Shown here: piece by piece, positions 30,418 to 37,742 of the stretch
Layout of the letters: each line of letters opens with the position of its first letter
Numbering within the stretch: the stretch's first letter is position 1
Source of the DNA: a virus
DNA length: 46,752 bases
IMG/VR virus record: IMGVR_UViG_3300009285_000812
Location: 1 to 46,752 of that record
Direction: 5' to 3' (one strand)
Notes under the pieces: generated by a model
The model's input: the letters and a program-made list of their open reading frames with translations, nothing else
Databases searched by the model: none
Told to the model about the DNA's origin: nothing
Position numbers and translations under genes: made by a program

Positions 30418-30779
30418 GGGAATCAGCCTTAAAATCCGCTGTATCCGACTATCTAGAAATAGGCAGAAGCAAGGGCAAGTGGCACAGCGACAGATTAAAT
30501 AGTGGCAAACTGATAGCCTCATACAAAGGCGGACAACGGGCTATTAACCTTTGTAGGCCAGGGACAGCGGATTTCTTCGTTATCCAGAACGCCAATCGAA
30601 ATGACGTGCCGTTTGCCTACGCCTTCAAGAGTGTGCGCCTTGTGTTCTTAGAGTTAAAAAGCGACAAAGGCAAGCAAAGACCAGAGCAGATACAATTCGA
30701 GGCTGACGTTACCTTTCAGGGATGCGAGTACTATTTAATAAGGTCGATAGATGAGTTAAGCGAGGTACTGCCCTTATGA
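30414..30779 (+). CDS. VRR-NUC/resolvase-like nuclease
   Basis: A 121-residue protein from ATG 30414. MRESALKSAVSDYLE, then RPGTADFFVI with the catalytic Asp, and VFLELKSDKGKQRPEQIQFE with the E-x-K motif, match the PD-(D/E)xK core of VRR-NUC proteins. In phages these often act as Holliday-junction or flap nucleases in replication and packaging. Good length for the family. Overlaps the next gene by 4 bp. Confidence 0.8.
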   Translation: MRESALKSAVSDYLEIGRSKGKWHSDRLNSGKLIASYKGGQRAINLCRPGTADFFVIQNANRNDVPFAYAFKSVRLVFLELKSDKGKQRPEQIQFEADVTFQGCEYYLIRSIDELSEVLPL

Positions 30780-31237
30780 GTGACTGGTACGCACCGGTAA
30801 TGCGCTCCGCCAGGAACCCAGACCCGTCGTATTTTAGTTTCGGGGATCGCGCTTGTATTCTGTGGGTACTGACTAACGTATCCATATTCCAAGAGGGACA
30901 CTGGCCGCCCGACAGATGGGAAGATACATCAGAGCCGGGTAAGGCAAGGCATATCAAGTGTAACGGTAACTTCTGTACATCGACTGAGGTACTGGCTGAG
31001 ATACACCGTAGACTAGACAGGTGTGGTTATGACGGTGAGCTGGTCAAGCAGCGATACGAGCATGGCGTAACCGAGGGGCAGCTAGCAATCACAGCACATA
31101 GAGATACCGATTGGATCGAGCATCGGATAAATCGCGCTCTTAACTATATCAGTAAAGCAGACTTTCGGAAACGTCCGCTATATAAGGTCTGGTGCGGTCA
31201 CGGCTGGCAATCTAGTAAAACTGTAGTAAAATACTAG
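30776..31237 (+). CDS. Late-transcription regulator-like (ArpU/RinA-type) protein
   Basis: A 153-residue protein. The N-terminal half contains ACILWVLTNVSIFQEG and HWPPDRWED; the C-terminal half (LDRCGYDGELVKQRYEHGVT, then HRINRALNYIS) looks like a sigma-like HTH as in ArpU and RinA activators. It is the last gene before the packaging side of the genome, the usual place for late regulators. Assignment is by pattern and position. Confidence 0.5.
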   Translation: MSDWYAPVMRSARNPDPSYFSFGDRACILWVLTNVSIFQEGHWPPDRWEDTSEPGKARHIKCNGNFCTSTEVLAEIHRRLDRCGYDGELVKQRYEHGVTEGQLAITAHRDTDWIEHRINRALNYISKADFRKRPLYKVWCGHGWQSSKTVVKY

Positions 31238-31256
31238 AAAACTACACAATTAAATA

Positions 31257-31285
31257 TTGACGAACGATTAGGATTGTGGTACGTT
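31257..31285 (+). promoter_or_regulatory. Candidate promoter of the 31.3 kb region
   Basis: TTGACG (31257-31262), 17-bp spacer and TACGTT (31280-31285) with an extended -10 TGG just before it. The -10 is weak but the TTGACG/TGGTA arrangement resembles the one near 26865. Confidence 0.4.
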
Positions 31286-31333
31286 AAAGACAGTTTATAG
31301 TTTTACCCAAGTGCGAGCCTGTTAATTACGACA

Positions 31334-31486
31334 ATGGTATGTGTATCCAAGTCAGGGGCGGAAGGCATACCAGCTTGGGTTGCGCTGGTGAGTGGGCCGT
31401 TATTTATGACGGTCGGCGCAAGTGGCGCGGTTAGTCCCGCGTTAGGGCGAACTGTCGCGGGCGGGTTGATCGCCGTCTGTGGATAA
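31334..31486 (+). CDS. 50-residue hydrophobic ORF in a structured region
   Basis: A frame from ATG 31334 (MVCVSKSGAEGIPAWVALVSG) ending GGLIAVCG, with a Gly/Ala/Val-rich, membrane-like second half. No ribosome-binding site is visible. The same DNA contains paired segments ACCCAAG/CTTGGGT, GGTATG/CATACC, GGCCGT/ACGGTC and CCCGCG/CGCGGG, so the transcript may instead be a structured RNA. It is flanked by a candidate promoter and convergent minus-strand genes. Confidence 0.35.
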   Translation: MVCVSKSGAEGIPAWVALVSGPLFMTVGASGAVSPALGRTVAGGLIAVCG

Positions 31487-31545
31487 CAAAAGCCCAGCCC
31501 CAGATAGCACAGGCGAAAACCGGGGCATTACCTTGGGCGTCGCTG

Positions 31546-31698
31546 TCAACCTTTAGGCTGACAGACGCTATACGCCGGGCTTTTACTGCCCGGCCTAAAC
31601 ATTCCCTTTGCCTCGATATAATCAGCACAGAACGTCATTCGCTTGGCCTTTGGGCATTTACACGGGTACACATTTCGGTTACACGTTACACAGCACAT
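31546..31698 (-). CDS. 50-residue Cys-rich miniprotein
   Basis: MCCVTCNRNVYPCKCPKAKR: five Cys in the first 15 residues, two more later, suggesting zinc binding. The start overlaps the stop of the next zinc-ribbon gene (TGATG). Last gene of the 33.2-31.5 kb minus operon. Nested inverted repeats follow its stop (CTGTCA...TGACAG). Confidence 0.5.
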   Translation of the reverse strand: MCCVTCNRNVYPCKCPKAKRMTFCADYIEAKGMFRPGSKSPAYSVCQPKG

Positions 31699-31865
31699 CA
31701 CTTTCTCGCCCCTTGTTTTATTTCCAGGCTACGATCCAACCATATATGACCGCAACCACCTCTAATAGGGCATAGCCAGCGTTTGAATAAGAGTTTACCG
31801 GAAGCGCCTTGACCGGCTGACTGTGGTGACGGTCTGTTACACTTTGGGCAATTAGGGCGGGTCAT
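31698..31865 (-). CDS. 55-residue zinc-ribbon protein
   Basis: MTRPNCPKCNRPSPQ ... RWLCPIRGGCGHIW: two Cys pairs with spacing suited to a zinc ribbon, then a basic tail. ATGA overlap with the preceding gene. Probably a nucleic acid-binding or host-interaction factor; no function assigned. Confidence 0.6.
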   Translation of the reverse strand: MTRPNCPKCNRPSPQSAGQGASGKLLFKRWLCPIRGGCGHIWLDRSLEIKQGARK

Positions 31866-32092
31866 TTTACGACCTCTACAGCGGCAAATACCATTGTATT
31901 TAAGCCGGTGTGCTTCCCTAAGATGTCGTATCTCGGATTGTGAGCTAGTGCGTAGGTGTAGTGGGTTGGTTCTGTGTAACCCAATTCGCGGGACTTTTCC
32001 ATATAGCGGTTATCCTGGATTACTTCTGTAATTTTCACGCGTAGAAAACGTGGTGTGTTTACCGTGTCGCCTTGTTTAATATCGTTATTCAT
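31862..32092 (-). CDS. Conserved phage protein (GD-V-TPRF / GYTEPTHY)
   Basis: A 76-residue protein with QGDTVNTPRFLRVKITEV, GYTEPTHYTYAL and ILGKHTGLNTMVFAAVEV. This motif set is known to me from phage and mobile-element proteins of unknown function. GGAG precedes the ATG. Confidence 0.65.
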   Translation of the reverse strand: MNNDIKQGDTVNTPRFLRVKITEVIQDNRYMEKSRELGYTEPTHYTYALAHNPRYDILGKHTGLNTMVFAAVEVVK

Positions 32093-32101
32093 ATTCCCTC
32101 C

Positions 32102-32299
32102 TTAGTATTCTATCCCATGATTTACAATTAGATGGTTCAGGCATTGCCTCCGTATCTCGATGATGGTAGCGAGCCCAGATTGCATCCGGATAAAAGTCTC
32201 GCCATCGTGGGATAATTCCAGGTCGTCGCGTGATTCCTGTGCCTTGAATCCTTTGTGGGCATAGTCCCCAAGTGCTGCCTTGATAATAGAGTTTAACAT
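32102..32299 (-). CDS. Small hypothetical protein
   Basis: A 65-residue protein: helical N-terminus (MLNSIIKAALGDYAHKGF), then a strand with ELSHDGETFIRMQ. Overlaps the gene upstream by one base. No family recognised. Confidence 0.5.
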   Translation of the reverse strand: MLNSIIKAALGDYAHKGFKAQESRDDLELSHDGETFIRMQSGLATIIEIRRQCLNHLIVNHGIEY

Positions 32300-32589
32300 T
32301 ATAAATCCTCGTCGCTGTTGAGATCGGTCAGTTTATAGATACCGTCCTTTATCTTGCGCTCGGTTTCCTTCTTTGTCTCGCCCAGGAAAAGGTTGCGGTA
32401 CTTTCCGGTCGTCTTTGAATAGTCCCAAGTCTGGGCGTCCAAATAAACAACACGTCCTCCATCTTCAAAGGTGGTTTTCACTACGATGCTGTCGTAGCTT
32501 TGGAAGTAGGTTGCGTCAGGTGTATTGATAATGAGTTGATTAGGCACTGCTCTGCCCGATCGTTCGCTAGTCATGTTCTGCACTTCCAT
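32299..32589 (-). CDS. Conserved phage/mobile-element protein (SYDS...WDYSKTT)
   Basis: A 96-residue protein. YFQSYDSIVVKT, TWDYSKTTGKYRNLFLGE and IKDGIYKLTDLN recall a family widespread in phages and plasmids, with no assigned role that I know. It is preceded by a leader element that recurs before the gene at 32636-32815. Confidence 0.65.
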   Translation of the reverse strand: MEVQNMTSERSGRAVPNQLIINTPDATYFQSYDSIVVKTTFEDGGRVVYLDAQTWDYSKTTGKYRNLFLGETKKETERKIKDGIYKLTDLNSDEDL

Positions 32590-32593
32590 GTCT

Positions 32594-32636
32594 CAGTCTC
32601 CTATTAACTCAGCCTGTTACCTCAGGACTTGTGAGT
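32594..32636 (-). promoter_or_regulatory. Repeated 5' leader element, copy 1
   Basis: Shares CAGTCTCCTATT at one end and TCAGGACTT(G/A)TGAGT at the other with 32822-32866. On the minus strand it reads ACTCA...CCTG...CAGG...TGAGT (a small hairpin), then AATAGGAGACTG, which contains the ribosome-binding site of the next gene. Confidence 0.6.
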
Positions 32637-32815
32637 TAAGCCTTTACTAACGTGACTGTGCCACCAGCGCCACCGTTGAAAGCGCAAGAGCAATAAAACT
32701 GATCTCCCTCATACCCTTGCCGCGCTTTATTCCAAGGACAATCTTGGCACTCAGGTCCACCGTAGTTAGAGCAAAGCACCCTTGTTAGTTTGGTGGCTAG
32801 TTTGGTGTTGTCCAT
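32636..32815 (-). CDS. 59-residue Cys-rich protein
   Basis: MDNTKLATKLTRVLCSNYGG, then PECQDCPWN and YCSCAFNGG: six Cys in a spacing suited to metal binding. It is flanked on both sides by the repeated leader element. Function unknown. Confidence 0.55.
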   Translation of the reverse strand: MDNTKLATKLTRVLCSNYGGPECQDCPWNKARQGYEGDQFYCSCAFNGGAGGTVTLVKA

Positions 32816-32821
32816 CTGCCC

Positions 32822-32866
32822 CAGTCTCCTATTCCCTGCCTGCCTTATAGGTCAGGACTTATGAGT
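32822..32866 (-). promoter_or_regulatory. Repeated 5' leader element, copy 2
   Basis: Second copy of the element at 32594-32636, 45 bp long. It begins at the stop codon of the upstream gene (32852-33037) and ends with GGAGA of the downstream gene. The CCTG...CAGG pairing is kept although the bases between differ. Confidence 0.6.
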
Positions 32867-33037
32867 GTCCCGCATAACACGGGATTCTTCCAGTATTGTC
32901 GTTGTTGTGTCTATAAAGTACTTTCCGCAAAGAGAGCACCATTTATATATTGTGGTGTCCCTAGCGTCGCTGTTTTTCCTGAGTGTCATCAGAGTTTCCC
33001 GTTTACACACTGGGCAGTTATCAATTACAATCTTCAC
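32852..33037 (-). CDS. 61-residue zinc-ribbon protein
   Basis: MKIVIDNCPVCKRETLM ... KWCSLCGKYFID: a classic CxxC...CxxCG zinc ribbon with a charged tail. It follows directly on the gene at 33038-33211. Confidence 0.65.
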   Translation of the reverse strand: MKIVIDNCPVCKRETLMTLRKNSDARDTTIYKWCSLCGKYFIDTTTTILEESRVMRDTHKS

Positions 33038-33211
33038 CTAATCGTAATCCTCTGGCTTCATAGTTATAACAGGCGGCTCTAGCTCTGGTAAATGGCCGTA
33101 AAACATTTCTTCTATAAGCCAACGCCAGCCTGTCCACTTACGCCCACAAGAGCACCTAATAAACCAACCATCAGGGCCGGATTGGCGGGAAACTAGCTTC
33201 TTGTGCTCCAT
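33038..33211 (-). CDS. 57-residue small protein with CSCG motif
   Basis: MEHKKLVSRQSGPDGWFIRC then SCGRKWTGWRW and an acidic Pro-rich end. First gene of this minus operon, downstream of the divergent promoter region at 33212-33411. Function unknown. Confidence 0.55.
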   Translation of the reverse strand: MEHKKLVSRQSGPDGWFIRCSCGRKWTGWRWLIEEMFYGHLPELEPPVITMKPEDYD

Positions 33212-33330
33212 CTTCTCGTGTCCTTTCTATTCATTGATTAACCTGGGCCTTCATCATAAGGGATAGGATAGCTTACTGTATAGGTGCATTATCCTTACTT
33301 AACCTTACCACGCCTAACTATTTATCGAGG

Positions 33331-33360
33331 TTATTAAACCCTTACTATTACTTATGTCAA
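33331..33360 (-). promoter_or_regulatory. Promoter for the zinc-ribbon minus operon
   Basis: Minus strand: TTGACA (33360-33355), 18-bp spacer, TAATAA (33336-33331). Repeated CCTTAC-type segments (plus strand, 33292-33345) lie in the same 200-bp divergent region and may be operator half-sites. No ORF is seen in 33212-33411. Confidence 0.45.
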
Positions 33361-33411
33361 CCCGATAATCCCGCGCCTTGCTCATATAACTAATCACATG
33401 GAGAGAGCCTT

Positions 33412-33870
33412 ATGCCAGTCCTTAGTAATACAAGATACGAGAACTTCGCCCAGGGTGTATTCTCCGGGTTAGGTTTACATGAGGCTGCTATTAAGGCCGG
33501 GTATTCTCCCAAGTGTCCCTCTGTGGCCTCTCGCGTAGCGAAGAATAGCGAAGTCATAGCTAGATTGGAAGAGCTTAAAGCTGCTTGCGCAAACGCAAGG
33601 GTGCTGTCAGTAGCCAAAAGGAAAGAGATTCTGAGCGACATAGCACAAGAGCAGCACCGAACGCAGTCAGGTATAACACGAGTACAGAACATGACAGCCA
33701 TTGATCTACTTAACAAGATGGAGAACGTATACCAGGAACGTGGGCCGCTTACAGATAACCGCAGTTATACGATCAACGTAATCAGTGAGCATGGCAAGCG
33801 TGATCTTAAAGCTATCATCGAGGGCGAGGGTAGGGTGAAGCAGCTTGACAGTCAATGTGAGCAGACATAA
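33412..33870 (+). CDS. terS: Terminase small subunit
   Basis: A 152-residue protein. YENFAQGVFSGLGLHEAAIKAGYSP and VASRVAKNSEVIARLEELKAA match the DNA-binding helix-turn-helix of Terminase_2-type small subunits; the C-terminal part is a charged oligomerisation-like region. GGAGAGAG precedes ATG 33412. Its 3' end contains the first of four TTGACAGTCAA-type palindromes. Packaging recognition of phage DNA is the expected role. Confidence 0.8.
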   Translation: MPVLSNTRYENFAQGVFSGLGLHEAAIKAGYSPKCPSVASRVAKNSEVIARLEELKAACANARVLSVAKRKEILSDIAQEQHRTQSGITRVQNMTAIDLLNKMENVYQERGPLTDNRSYTINVISEHGKRDLKAIIEGEGRVKQLDSQCEQT

Positions 33871-34323
33871 CGTATATAGTCCGAAGCATTCTAAGGAATG
33901 CGCCCGTACAGCCACGTAAATAGGGCAGACCATAGAATCATACACGCCAGTACACTAGCACCCCTCTACGTGTCACACAGCGGCCCACAGAGGCATCTAC
34001 GCAAGGGACACCCGGGGGAGTGCCGGCGTATACCTTGGATTGACCCCCGCCCTCGACCTGCTATTAGACACCCCCGCATAAATTTTTCACCTATTGGAAG
34101 TGTATTTTACATAATGTCTATACCCATAAAATACAGGGAACTACAGAGGATGTCTGCTACAGAGCTTTTGGAACTGCTTGGAGACCAGATTGGGGTGGTC
34201 TACGTTGACAGTCAACCTAAGCTACGTATAATTTCTTTCGCTGTTAAGCCTCCGCACGATGACAGTCAAGCTAAACCAAACGTAGCAACCGCCCCAATTA
34301 CCCCATCCCACGATGACAGTCAA
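33845..34323. repeat. Four TTGACAGTCAA-type palindromes around the terminase genes
   Basis: Sites at 33845-33855, 34205-34215 (extended to a perfect 13-bp palindrome GTTGACAGTCAAC), 34259-34269 and 34313-34323. The last three are exactly 54 bp apart; two have A in place of the first T. A related site on the opposite strand is at 29512-29522 in the methyltransferase gene. Confidence 0.75.
33871..34113 (+). promoter_or_regulatory. Non-coding region with hairpin and promoter before terL operon
   Basis: A hairpin GCATTC-TAAG-GAATGC lies at 33886-33901. A promoter TTGACC (34040-34045), 16-bp spacer, TATTAG (34062-34067) with an extended -10 TGC points at the gene starting at 34114. The rest of the 243 bp shows no convincing gene. 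Lying between the terminase genes, it could also hold the packaging site. Confidence 0.5.
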
Positions 34324-34401
34324 CGTAAGAGGATGTTTATAAAGGGGCGTGGTTGGGTGGAAGTTGACGCTGACAATAATGCTATGCCGGAAGACTTCTA
34401 G
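34114..34401 (+). CDS. Small protein with three 18-residue repeats
   Basis: A 95-residue protein from ATG 34114 (MSIPIKYRELQRMSATELLE). After a helical N-terminus, three units begin with DSQ at 18-residue intervals (DSQPKLR, DSQAKPN, DSQRKRM), encoded by a 54-bp DNA repeat carrying the GACAGTCAA palindrome. It ends acidic. The TAGTG junction overlaps terL. The protein may be shaped by a DNA site embedded in it. Confidence 0.55.
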   Translation: MSIPIKYRELQRMSATELLELLGDQIGVVYVDSQPKLRIISFAVKPPHDDSQAKPNVATAPITPSHDDSQRKRMFIKGRGWVEVDADNNAMPEDF

Positions 34402-35573
34402 TGCTTAACCTAGAGACGACAGTTGTTCTGGAAAAGAATATGGCGGCCTACCGGAACCCCAAGAAGAGACGGGCCTTGAATGAAGGGGGTACGTCATCTT
34501 CTAAGACATACTCTATCTTACAACTCCTGATTCTGATTGCGTCGCATACCAAAGAGAACCTCTTGGTTTCGATTGTGTCGGAGAGCTTACCCCATCTTAA
34601 GCGAGGTTGCATCCGTGACTTCAAGGCAATCATGGGGGACACCTTCGACGAGAACAAATACAATAAGACGGATTTTATTTACAACTTCAATCCGGGGGTT
34701 ATCGAGTTCTTCCCGGCTGATATGCCCTCCAAGATGAGGGGTGGTAGACGCCAAATCTTATTTATTAACGAATGTAACAACGTTCCGTATGATGCCTTTA
34801 GGGAGTTGGATGTTCGGACGGAGCAGTTTACCTTTTTGGACTGGAACCCGGTATCTGAGTTTTGGGTACACGATAATGGAATGTTGGATGATCCCGCAAA
34901 CGAATATATCCACTCAACTTATCGTGATGCCGTCCGCGTTCTGCCTCCAGAGTATGTGCGCAATATTGAGTCTAACAAAGATAAAGACCCGAACTGGTGG
35001 AACGTCTATGGGTTGGGGCTTCTCGGTCGAATCGAAGGCCTGGTTTACCATAAATTTGAACTAGTAGATGCTCTTCCCAGGGACGGGGATACTGTTTACG
35101 GTATAGACTTTGGTTTCTCCGGCGACCCTACGGTACTTGTTAGAAATGTCTTCACCCACGATTCGGTCTATTCCGAAGAATTAATCTACGAAGTCGGTTT
35201 AACAAATCAGGATATTACCCAGAAGATGTCGGAACTGGGCCTCGAACGCGGCGGCGCACCGATGTACGCCGATTCCGCCGAGCCTAAATCAATTGAAGAG
35301 TTGAAACGGGACGGCTGGAATATTAAACCCGTCGATAAAGCACAGGGGTCGGTAGAGTACGGCCACCAGAGGGTCAGACAGCTAAAGCAGTTCTGGACTA
35401 AAGCTTCCCTTAACTGTATTAAAGAGCAGAGAAACTTCAAATACGTCGAGGATAAAGACGGTAAACTAACTGAAAAAACGACTCACAGGTGGAGTCACGG
35501 TATGGACGCGCGAAGATACGCTACCATGATGTTCAAAAACTCGCGCCTGAAGCCCCGCTGGAGGCAGTTCTAA
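34401..35573 (+). CDS. terL: Terminase large subunit
   Basis: A 390-residue packaging motor. Walker A-like EGGTSSSKTYS lies at ~28-38, Walker B ILFINECNN at ~118-127 and coupling motif FLDWNP after it. The RNase H-like nuclease has GIDFGFSGDPT at ~234-244, ADSAEPKS and WSHGMDARRYA. The class resembles Terminase_3/PBSX-type large subunits. GTG 34401 overlaps the previous stop; the stop overlaps the portal ATG (TAATG). Confidence 0.95.
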   Translation: MLNLETTVVLEKNMAAYRNPKKRRALNEGGTSSSKTYSILQLLILIASHTKENLLVSIVSESLPHLKRGCIRDFKAIMGDTFDENKYNKTDFIYNFNPGVIEFFPADMPSKMRGGRRQILFINECNNVPYDAFRELDVRTEQFTFLDWNPVSEFWVHDNGMLDDPANEYIHSTYRDAVRVLPPEYVRNIESNKDKDPNWWNVYGLGLLGRIEGLVYHKFELVDALPRDGDTVYGIDFGFSGDPTVLVRNVFTHDSVYSEELIYEVGLTNQDITQKMSELGLERGGAPMYADSAEPKSIEELKRDGWNIKPVDKAQGSVEYGHQRVRQLKQFWTKASLNCIKEQRNFKYVEDKDGKLTEKTTHRWSHGMDARRYATMMFKNSRLKPRWRQF

Positions 35574-37174
35574 TGGATGAAAGAATATTAACCGCTATCA
35601 ATAATGCTTATTTGAACGATTCTGACTTGTTCGCCCGTATGGACAAGCATCAGAAACTTATAGATAACGAGTTTGAGGCGCTTACTAAATGGGATAATAC
35701 TGAAATCGTCGATATCTTCCAGGTCGTCGTCCCCGAAGCCAGGCTGTTTTTCAATAAAATCTGCGCTATGATCGCCGGGGCTAACGTCGTACCGGAAGTC
35801 GAAGGCGACATTCCAGATGATGAGGCCGCCTTAATCGTTGATTTCGCCAAAGACGCCGAAATCGAAGCTACTAACCTGTGGATGCTAGTTAACGACTACC
35901 CTCTGCATAATTCCAACGTAGAACAGATCAACGGCCAGGGCTGGGCCTGCCGGCAAATCATGTGGAGAATGGAAGACGGTATCTTAATCCCCGATACACG
36001 GGCTATCGAAAGACGTAGATTAGTTTATGGGGCGTCCCGTTCCGGTTTAGAGTGGGCCTGCGTCATTTCAAGGCGGTCTAAATATGATATACAGAAGGAT
36101 TATGGCTTTACTATTTCAAATGAGTACGGCGTCGTAAGGGATGTTTGGACGAAGGACGAAAATGCCGTCTTCATCTCGGACGAAATCACTGACACCTTAG
36201 ATGCTCTATCCGGTAAAAAAGGCCCGGAGCAAGTTAACCCCTATGGATTCGTACCATTTGTTATTCAGGCGGCCCCGGTAGGTTCTACTCTGGGTGGTAA
36301 GACGGAACATCGGGGCGAATCAATCTTCTACGATATGGAAGATGTCTTTAAGGAGATTAACTTTAATGCCTCGGTAACTAAGACTCAGGGATTTGAAGAT
36401 TTGCGCCCCGCCTTACAGCAACCGGGGGATAAAAACGCCGAAGTCCCCGACCACTATCCGTCTTCTCAGGGTGTCCTGTCAGTGGATCAGGAGATGAAGT
36501 TAATTCCTAAAAGGGATTTAACCGTCGCCCAGAAGACGTTTCAAGGGATTATAAACGATTTCTTCCAGAGAGCGGGACTTACTTCGATTAACTACGGCAA
36601 CGTCGCTTTCCCCCTGCCTGCGGTGGCTATCGCCCGTCTCATGGCAACTAAAGACTCTATTTTATATCCTAGATTACAGGCTCTCGCCCTGCTTTATCAG
36701 AACTCCCACAAGATGATTGTTAAACAACTTGAAGGTATGACCAAGGTCACTCTGGGTACTGAAGGCATGGAACGAACTTATGATGTCAAGAAACTGACCG
36801 GCGCTTATAAAATGAAATACCGGTTCAAGAACGAGTCCTTAGAGGAAATGGCAACCAAAATGGCTATTGGCAACTCCGCTATCGGCCTTCTTTCGAAACA
36901 AACCATCCGTAAAGACATTCTTGGCATAGAGAACAACGAAAAAGAAGACGATTTAATGGAGCAGGAAGCCGCCGAAACGATTACCCCTGAGAACGTCATT
37001 ATCTCCCAGATCATGTCCTATGCCGAAATGCAGACCGAAGAGGCTAATCTGCACGTCCTGGCTCTATTGAAGAGACTTAAGCAGCATTTCGGGGGCGAAA
37101 ATCCTTTACAAGCTAATATGGGCGTTAGGCCCAATCAGCAACTTCCGATATTCGGTGGAGGGCAGAATGGCTAA
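35573..37174 (+). CDS. Portal protein
   Basis: A 533-residue portal from ATG 35573. Position after terL, length, and features such as PYGFVPFVIQAAPVG, a long stem helix region (FKEINFNASVTKTQ, FQGIINDFFQRAGL) and a helical, Glu-rich C-terminal region (NVIISQIMSYAEMQTEEANLH) match SPP1-type portals. It should form the dodecameric channel at the capsid vertex. An ATG further upstream in frame (35489) overlaps terL and is rejected. Confidence 0.85.
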   Translation: MDERILTAINNAYLNDSDLFARMDKHQKLIDNEFEALTKWDNTEIVDIFQVVVPEARLFFNKICAMIAGANVVPEVEGDIPDDEAALIVDFAKDAEIEATNLWMLVNDYPLHNSNVEQINGQGWACRQIMWRMEDGILIPDTRAIERRRLVYGASRSGLEWACVISRRSKYDIQKDYGFTISNEYGVVRDVWTKDENAVFISDEITDTLDALSGKKGPEQVNPYGFVPFVIQAAPVGSTLGGKTEHRGESIFYDMEDVFKEINFNASVTKTQGFEDLRPALQQPGDKNAEVPDHYPSSQGVLSVDQEMKLIPKRDLTVAQKTFQGIINDFFQRAGLTSINYGNVAFPLPAVAIARLMATKDSILYPRLQALALLYQNSHKMIVKQLEGMTKVTLGTEGMERTYDVKKLTGAYKMKYRFKNESLEEMATKMAIGNSAIGLLSKQTIRKDILGIENNEKEDDLMEQEAAETITPENVIISQIMSYAEMQTEEANLHVLALLKRLKQHFGGENPLQANMGVRPNQQLPIFGGGQNG

Positions 37175-37367
37175 GTTTATCACACCGGAAGAGGCCGCCC
37201 GCCGCATTAGAGCGATACTGGGCGAGTCTGAACACGCCCCAATGGTGGATAAAGCCCAGCGTAGCGCAGCGTTAAGTAAGCTAATGAGTTCACGCAAGAT
37301 GGGTAATCCTATTCCTGGCCCTCAGTCTATGGCCGCAGAGCAAGTTGCTCCGCAGAGGAACTTCTAA
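37167..37367 (+). CDS. Small hypothetical head protein
   Basis: A 66-residue protein from ATG 37167 (MAKFITPEEAARRIRAIL), with GGAGGG upstream and 8 bp overlap with the portal. The N-terminal helix is charged and the C-terminus is Pro/Gln-rich. Unknown role in head assembly. Confidence 0.55.
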   Translation: MAKFITPEEAARRIRAILGESEHAPMVDKAQRSAALSKLMSSRKMGNPIPGPQSMAAEQVAPQRNF

Positions 37368-37631
37368 ATGTTTAGAAAGAAACCCCCGCCTGTTAATCCT
37401 GATAAATGGGTAGAGAAAATAGATTGTATTTCCGATCTCTTCATTGGCGAAGAGAAGGCCGGAATTATCGACTGGCTTAAAGAACATATCGAGGAAGCTG
37501 AGAACATAATCATAATTTACGACTACCATGATGAAGACGGCGATTGGGCGCTTGCTAGCAGGAGATATGCTTATCCCGAACGTGTTTTGTGGTTAATGGA
37601 ACAATACAAAAAGCACCTTATAGGGGATTAA
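37368..37631 (+). CDS. Hypothetical acidic protein
   Basis: An 87-residue protein (MFRKKPPPVNPDKWVEKIDC, then YDYHDEDGDWALASRR). Directly abuts the preceding gene. Acidic central region, no family recognised. Confidence 0.55.
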   Translation: MFRKKPPPVNPDKWVEKIDCISDLFIGEEKAGIIDWLKEHIEEAENIIIIYDYHDEDGDWALASRRYAYPERVLWLMEQYKKHLIGD

Positions 37632-37742
37632 ATGTGCCCATGCCCCGTATGTATACCCATTTTAACGTACTTTTTTATGTGGCTTTATACGGAATACCGC
37701 AAAGGTAGGAATGTATTTATAGATGCCTCAACTATACACTGA
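37632..37742 (+). CDS. 36-residue Cys-rich membrane-like peptide
   Basis: A frame starting right after the previous stop: MCPCPVCIPILTYFFMWLYTEYRKG. It has three N-terminal Cys and a hydrophobic helix, and runs 20 bp into the next gene. It lacks a clear ribosome-binding site of its own, but the position suggests coupling. Confidence 0.35.
   Translation: MCPCPVCIPILTYFFMWLYTEYRKGRNVFIDASTIH

Noticed and set aside
31431-31628. 65-codon minus-strand frame overlapping the Cys-rich miniprotein
   Set aside because: No ribosome-binding site, and it conflicts with the better supported 31546-31698 gene.
33898-34113. N-terminal extension of the 34114 gene
   Set aside because: Arg/His/Pro-rich, no ribosome-binding site, and it would cover the promoter at 34040-34067; ATG 34114 is preferred.
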